The notes under the pieces: model-generated | The model's database searches: none | Seen by the model: only the letters and a program-made list of their open reading frames with translations | Told to the model about the DNA's origin: nothing | Made by a program: the position numbers and the translations under genes | Source: CAYVBE01 sp964572825 | Lineage (GTDB): Bacteria; Planctomycetota; Brocadiia; SM23-32 | Length of the DNA: 64,000 nt | NCBI GenBank assembly: GCA_964572825.1 | Contig: CAZNGS010000014.1 | Location: forward strand, 1 to 64,000 | Direction of reading: 5' to 3' | Part shown: piece by piece, positions 61,044-64,000 of the stretch | Position numbering within the stretch: position 1 is the stretch's first letter | How the letters are laid out: the number at the start of each line of letters is the position of its first letter

Positions 61044-62726
61044 TCATCGGACGGGTGCCTCGCCGCGATCCGGGTGGTTCACCGCGCCGCTCAGGCGCTG
61101 GTAGCGCAACGCCCGCACTACCGGCCCCAGGGGGGCCGTTGCGACTGCAAGGACCCCGCCCGCCGGCGAGAACCGGAATCCCGCCGCGAGGCCGCGCGGC
61201 ACCGGCGCAATGGCCTCGCCCGGAACCCCTGCGAGTCCAAACCATCGGCGGATTCCCTCGGGGGCCACGTACAGCAACAGTTGGGGGTCTCGCGGCATGT
61301 CTTCCAGCGAGGCAACAAACCCCGCCTCGTGCCCCAGAGAAGAACGCATCTGTCCCTTCAGTGACCGGACCTCCTGAATGCAGCCCAGCGGGTTCCCACC
61401 CACGACCAGGGAAGCTCCGCCCTCATCTACCTCCAGAGCGGCCGTGGGGTCCGGCCCGAACAGCCAGTGGATGAGGGCGGCGGACGTCTCGGTCGGCACT
61501 ACCTTCGCCATCTGCGTCTCCGTTGCGTCGTGCGGTCCGGCTCTGGTCGGGCTGAGCGTGAAGGGCAGGTAATGTCCGGCTGGTTGAGGCGCCTGAAGGG
61601 TGTGCCAGAGCCGCGCGGCGCAGCCGGGGCGCGTTTCAGAGTGCAGCAGCAACTGGATGTGCGAACCATCGTCGGCGCGGGGAAGGACCGCGAACACCTC
61701 CGCGGTCGGTTCCGCGCCGGGCTGGGGGTTGCCCAGGGCCTGTGTGATGCCGGCCAGGGGGGCCTCCAGCAATGTACGGCCCGCCCTGAGGCGGTGAAAG
61801 AGCACCAGGAGCGCGTCGGCGGGGCAGCGCCGCAACGCATCGAATGAGCCCGGCGGCTGCGCGCTCACCAGGAGGTCCAGCAGGGACCCGGGCAGGGGCG
61901 TTGCCCGGAGCCCGATAAGCGCACGCTCCTCTGTGATCTCCATCCACAGGTCGGCGTAGGCGACCTGCCGGGCCACCAGGAACAGGCGGTCGAGCTGGGC
62001 CTGGAACTCGGCCGCCTCTCCGGGCGGAACTTCGGGAACGGACGGGCGGTGCAGCGTGGCCTCCATGCGTTCCTTCATGAGTTGAACCTGCTGGTCGACC
62101 TCCTCATTGAAGACTTCCAGGAGCCGCTGCACGTCCACCCGGAGGCAAAGCTGGCCCTGCTCCGGAAGCTCGGCCAGGGCTGAACCCGGTCCGACGGCCC
62201 GGCAGGCAGCAGCGGCGTCCTCGTTACAGGCCAGGGTGGCCACGGCCCCCTCCAGTTGCACAAAAGTACCGTCCGCATCCGCCAGGGTCCGGCGCAGCTG
62301 TGCAGCGTCGGTTGTCGTAAACCGGAAGGCCCAGGGATGGGGGTACTTCGCGGGGGCGAGGTAGAAGAAGTGGACGGGTCGCGAGAGGTCAAGCAGGTGG
62401 GCATCCGGAAGGCCCACCCGGGTGGCCAGTGCGTCCGCCAGGTCCGCCGGCTGCGTGCGACCGTCCGCCGCGTGCAGCAGGCGGGCGAGCCGCCCCAGCA
62501 ACTCACGGTCCACGGTCACGCGTCCGGCCAGCAGGCAGTCCGAGGCTTCCTCGGGGCAGCTTTCAGTCGCTCCTTGCTCGGCGTCGCGCGACCCGATCGT
62601 GTCCGCCCGTGCCGCAACGGTCATCAGCCCCACCCACAGCAGCGCTGACACGGCGAGTGCGGTGACCGCGAGCCGGGGTGCCTGTGGCGTTGCCAGACGC
62701 CGTATTGTGCGTTCGCGAGGAATCAT
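61044..62726 (-). CDS. exported protein of unknown function
   Basis: 560 residues. A long basic leader and hydrophobic segment (~19-42: APRLAVTALAVSALLWVGLM) suggest a signal peptide ending near AARA. The rest is globular: Arg/Leu/Ala-rich with strands such as VHFFYLAPAKYPHPWAFRF and LLLHSETRPGCAARLW. It faintly recalls DUF3352-type proteins, but I cannot assign it. The ATG at 62726 has no Shine-Dalgarno sequence (pyrimidine-rich upstream), and its leader from the TATAAT at 62760-62765 would be only ~27 bases. It precedes the gsp operon on the same strand, with ~109 bp between. Confidence 0.65.
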   Translation of the reverse strand: MIPRERTIRRLATPQAPRLAVTALAVSALLWVGLMTVAARADTIGSRDAEQGATESCPEEASDCLLAGRVTVDRELLGRLARLLHAADGRTQPADLADALATRVGLPDAHLLDLSRPVHFFYLAPAKYPHPWAFRFTTTDAAQLRRTLADADGTFVQLEGAVATLACNEDAAAACRAVGPGSALAELPEQGQLCLRVDVQRLLEVFNEEVDQQVQLMKERMEATLHRPSVPEVPPGEAAEFQAQLDRLFLVARQVAYADLWMEITEERALIGLRATPLPGSLLDLLVSAQPPGSFDALRRCPADALLVLFHRLRAGRTLLEAPLAGITQALGNPQPGAEPTAEVFAVLPRADDGSHIQLLLHSETRPGCAARLWHTLQAPQPAGHYLPFTLSPTRAGPHDATETQMAKVVPTETSAALIHWLFGPDPTAALEVDEGGASLVVGGNPLGCIQEVRSLKGQMRSSLGHEAGFVASLEDMPRDPQLLLYVAPEGIRRWFGLAGVPGEAIAPVPRGLAAGFRFSPAGGVLAVATAPLGPVVRALRYQRLSGAVNHPDRGEAPVR

Positions 62727-62759
62727 AGGGAGGGAATGAACAAACTGTGTGACGGCCCC

Positions 62760-62765
62760 ATTATA
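62760..62765 (-). promoter_or_regulatory. -10 box of the exported-protein gene
   Basis: A perfect TATAAT on the minus strand, about 34 bases before the ATG at 62726. No good -35 hexamer is present at the right distance (best TGGCGT). Confidence 0.4.
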
Positions 62766-62821
62766 GCCGGAGCGGTCCGGGAACGCCAGCACGCACAAGG
62801 CGCCTGAACCGGGGGGTAGAT

Positions 62822-62850
62822 TTGCAGTGGGCCCTGGCCCGCGGTACAAT
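62822..62850 (+). promoter_or_regulatory. promoter of the zinc-finger protein and lspA genes
   Basis: TTGCAG (62822-62827) and TACAAT (62845-62850) are separated by 17 bases. The leader to the GTG at 62965 is about 108 bases. It is divergent from the -10 box at 62760-62765. Confidence 0.65.
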
Positions 62851-62964
62851 GATATTCCTCGGCAGACGGCAGGCTTGCCGGGTCGTGGTGGCCTCGGGGG
62901 GCGCGGCCGGGCGGCGCAGGGCTTGAGCGGCATTTTCACTCTTTGACGGAGCGCACGGGGCGAG

Positions 62965-63351
62965 GTGAAACGGGAAGACCTGGAACAATTCCGCAGGATG
63001 CTGGTGGAGCTTAAGCGCAAGCTTGCCAACAATATAGATTACCTTGAAAGCGGTGCTCTGAAGACCGGCGGGAAGACCGGGGAGGACCTGTCGGAAGTGA
63101 CCGCCGAGCACATGGCGGAACGGGGGAGCGACAATTTTGCCCAGAGCCTCATGGTGCGCATCCTGCAGGATTGCGACGCCGAGGTGTGCGACATTAACCG
63201 GGCGCTGCAGAGGATTGACGAGGGCACGTACGGCCAATGCGAGAGCTGCGGCGGATCGATAGGGCACCGGCGGCTGAAGGCCCTCCCGTTCGCCAGGTTG
63301 TGCATCGAGTGTAAGCAGGAAGAAGAGCGCCTGCCCCGGCCGGAGGAATGA
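62965..63351 (+). CDS. DksA/TraR-family C4 zinc-finger protein
   Basis: 128 residues. An N-terminal coiled coil (1-60: REDLEQFRRMLVELKRKLAN) is followed by IDEGTYGQCESCGGSIGHRR and LPFARLCIECK, a CxxC ... CxxC zinc knuckle typical of DksA/TraR and YocK-like proteins. Such proteins bind RNA polymerase through the secondary channel, but the acidic coiled-coil tip of true DksA is not clear here. The GTG start has GGGGCGAG just upstream. The stop overlaps lspA (ATGA), a pairing often seen in bacteria. Confidence 0.9.
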   Translation: MKREDLEQFRRMLVELKRKLANNIDYLESGALKTGGKTGEDLSEVTAEHMAERGSDNFAQSLMVRILQDCDAEVCDINRALQRIDEGTYGQCESCGGSIGHRRLKALPFARLCIECKQEEERLPRPEE

Positions 63352-63917
63352 GACGACGCTCCCCGGCGCCGCCGGGACGTTCAACCAGCCATTTGCGGGA
63401 TGACACTGTGCGTTCGGCATTGGACCTGTTCGAGGGCAAACGGAAGCTGTTTTGGGTGCTGGCCGCGCTTGCCGTCCTGGCGGACCAGGCAAGCAAGGTG
63501 CTTCTGTGGGAGTTGCCGAAGAAGGGCACAGGCCACGTGGTGCGCGACCTCTACCTGGTGCAGATCGTGAGGCATCCCGGAAACCCGGGCGGAGCGTTCG
63601 GCTTGCCCGGCGGGCCGGTGCTCTACGCGGCTGCGGCGCTGGTCGGGCTGAGCCTCATTGCAGCTTTCTTTGCCACCACTGCGCCGGGTCGCTCCCTGAT
63701 GCACGCCGGCCTTGGCCTGATGGCCGGGGGGGCGGTGGGTAATCTGGTGGACCGGCTGCTGCTGGGCGTGGTGCGGGACTTTATCGAGTTTCCGTTCCCC
63801 TGGCCGGCTTTCAACGTGGCGGATGCGCTCATCTGCACGGGATTCGGACTGGTGCTCGTGAACGTGTTGTTCGGCCCGAACGTGGCACAGGCCGAGGCGG
63901 AGCCCCGGGCCGGTTGA
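63348..63917 (+). CDS. lspA: lipoprotein signal peptidase (signal peptidase II)
   Basis: 189 residues, inner membrane. It cleaves prolipoproteins after lipidation, as needed for the lipoproteins at 5462 and 21734. Conserved blocks: ADQASK (~45-50), NPGGAFGL (79-86), GGAVGNLVDR with catalytic Asp135, and AFNVADA with catalytic Asp159. Four hydrophobic segments fit the family. The ATG at 63348 overlaps the previous stop. A GTG at 63408 would remove an unconserved Arg/Pro-rich leader and is a real alternative. Confidence 0.93.
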   Translation: MRRRSPAPPGRSTSHLRDDTVRSALDLFEGKRKLFWVLAALAVLADQASKVLLWELPKKGTGHVVRDLYLVQIVRHPGNPGGAFGLPGGPVLYAAAALVGLSLIAAFFATTAPGRSLMHAGLGLMAGGAVGNLVDRLLLGVVRDFIEFPFPWPAFNVADALICTGFGLVLVNVLFGPNVAQAEAEPRAG

Positions 63918-63942
63918 GGGGGGCTCGGCCGGGCCTTTCTGC

Positions 63943-63970
63943 TTGCAACCGACAGGCCGGATGGTAAAAT
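63943..63970 (+). promoter_or_regulatory. promoter pointing out of the right edge
   Basis: TTGCAA (63943-63948) and TAAAAT (63965-63970) are separated by 16 bases. The downstream gene lies beyond the window. Confidence 0.55.
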
Positions 63971-64000
63971 CCCTGTGCGTGGCCCAATGTGCTTTCTGTC

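Noticed and set aside
63911..63940. Possible terminator after lspA
   Set aside because: GGCTCGG/CCGGGCC is self-complementary but leaves no loop, and only TTTCT follows. Not convincing.
1..64000. tRNA, rRNA and CRISPR array
   Set aside because: No cloverleaf-like segment with a CCA end, no rRNA signature and no regularly spaced short repeats were seen; the only direct repeat of note is the 154-bp duplication.

Overview
The window comes from a GC-rich bacterium. The gene content suggests a planctomycete-like or other PVC-type, or Hydrogenedentes/Lentisphaerae-type, environmental lineage. This is inferred from family content only: secreted parallel beta-helix proteins, a formylglycine sulfatase, GNSLT-type SGNH hydrolases, PQQ-like propellers with a methyltransferase-like head, a large OPT-like membrane protein and a CFI-box C-terminal sorting domain. 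There is no rRNA or other phylogenetic marker. Vegetative promoters can be read in several places and often have a TTGC-type -35 box with a 16-18 nt spacer.

Region 1 (about 0.1-32.8 kb) is a glycan-degradation-like locus. A Gfo/Idh/MocA oxidoreductase is divergent from a regulator that joins an IclR-type winged helix to a LacI-type sugar-binding fold. Then follows a nearly unbroken co-directional run of exported enzymes: three beta-helix proteins that share an unnamed flanking module, a beta-helix lipoprotein with a LamG domain, three SGNH-like hydrolases, two tandem clan-A-like glycosidases plus a third shorter one, a Tat-exported sulfatase, and two PQQ-like propellers. Two scars show recent loss. 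At 20.1-20.4 kb a sulfatase is cut at its active-site motif and joined to the last ~30 codons of a lost module protein. At 26.9 kb a propeller gene has lost its signal peptide and the start of its methyltransferase-like head.

Region 2 (32.8-40 kb) holds a polytopic membrane protein on the minus strand, a decayed intergenic stretch (four-helix-bundle remnant and a palindromic repeat), a small membrane protein, an XRE-type regulator, a second Gfo/Idh/MocA oxidoreductase, a xylose-isomerase-like TIM-barrel protein and an aldo/keto reductase. Between the last two lies a MITE-like element. Its right half and an adjacent promoter are duplicated exactly as a 154-bp tandem repeat upstream of the aldo/keto reductase.

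Region 3 (40-43.7 kb, minus strand) encodes pyruvate dehydrogenase E1alpha, E1beta and E2; no E3 gene is present.

Region 4 (44-61 kb) is a type II secretion locus. On the plus strand are a 1980-residue gingipain-like (C25) secreted protein ending in a CFI-box domain and a GspC-like protein. Converging on them is a ten-gene minus-strand operon in the order gspL-M-K-D-E-F-G-H-I-J. The gspE gene appears to start at a rare ATT codon. The last genes are an exported protein of unknown function, a DksA/TraR-type zinc-finger protein and lspA (signal peptidase II).

I saw no tRNA, rRNA or CRISPR array.
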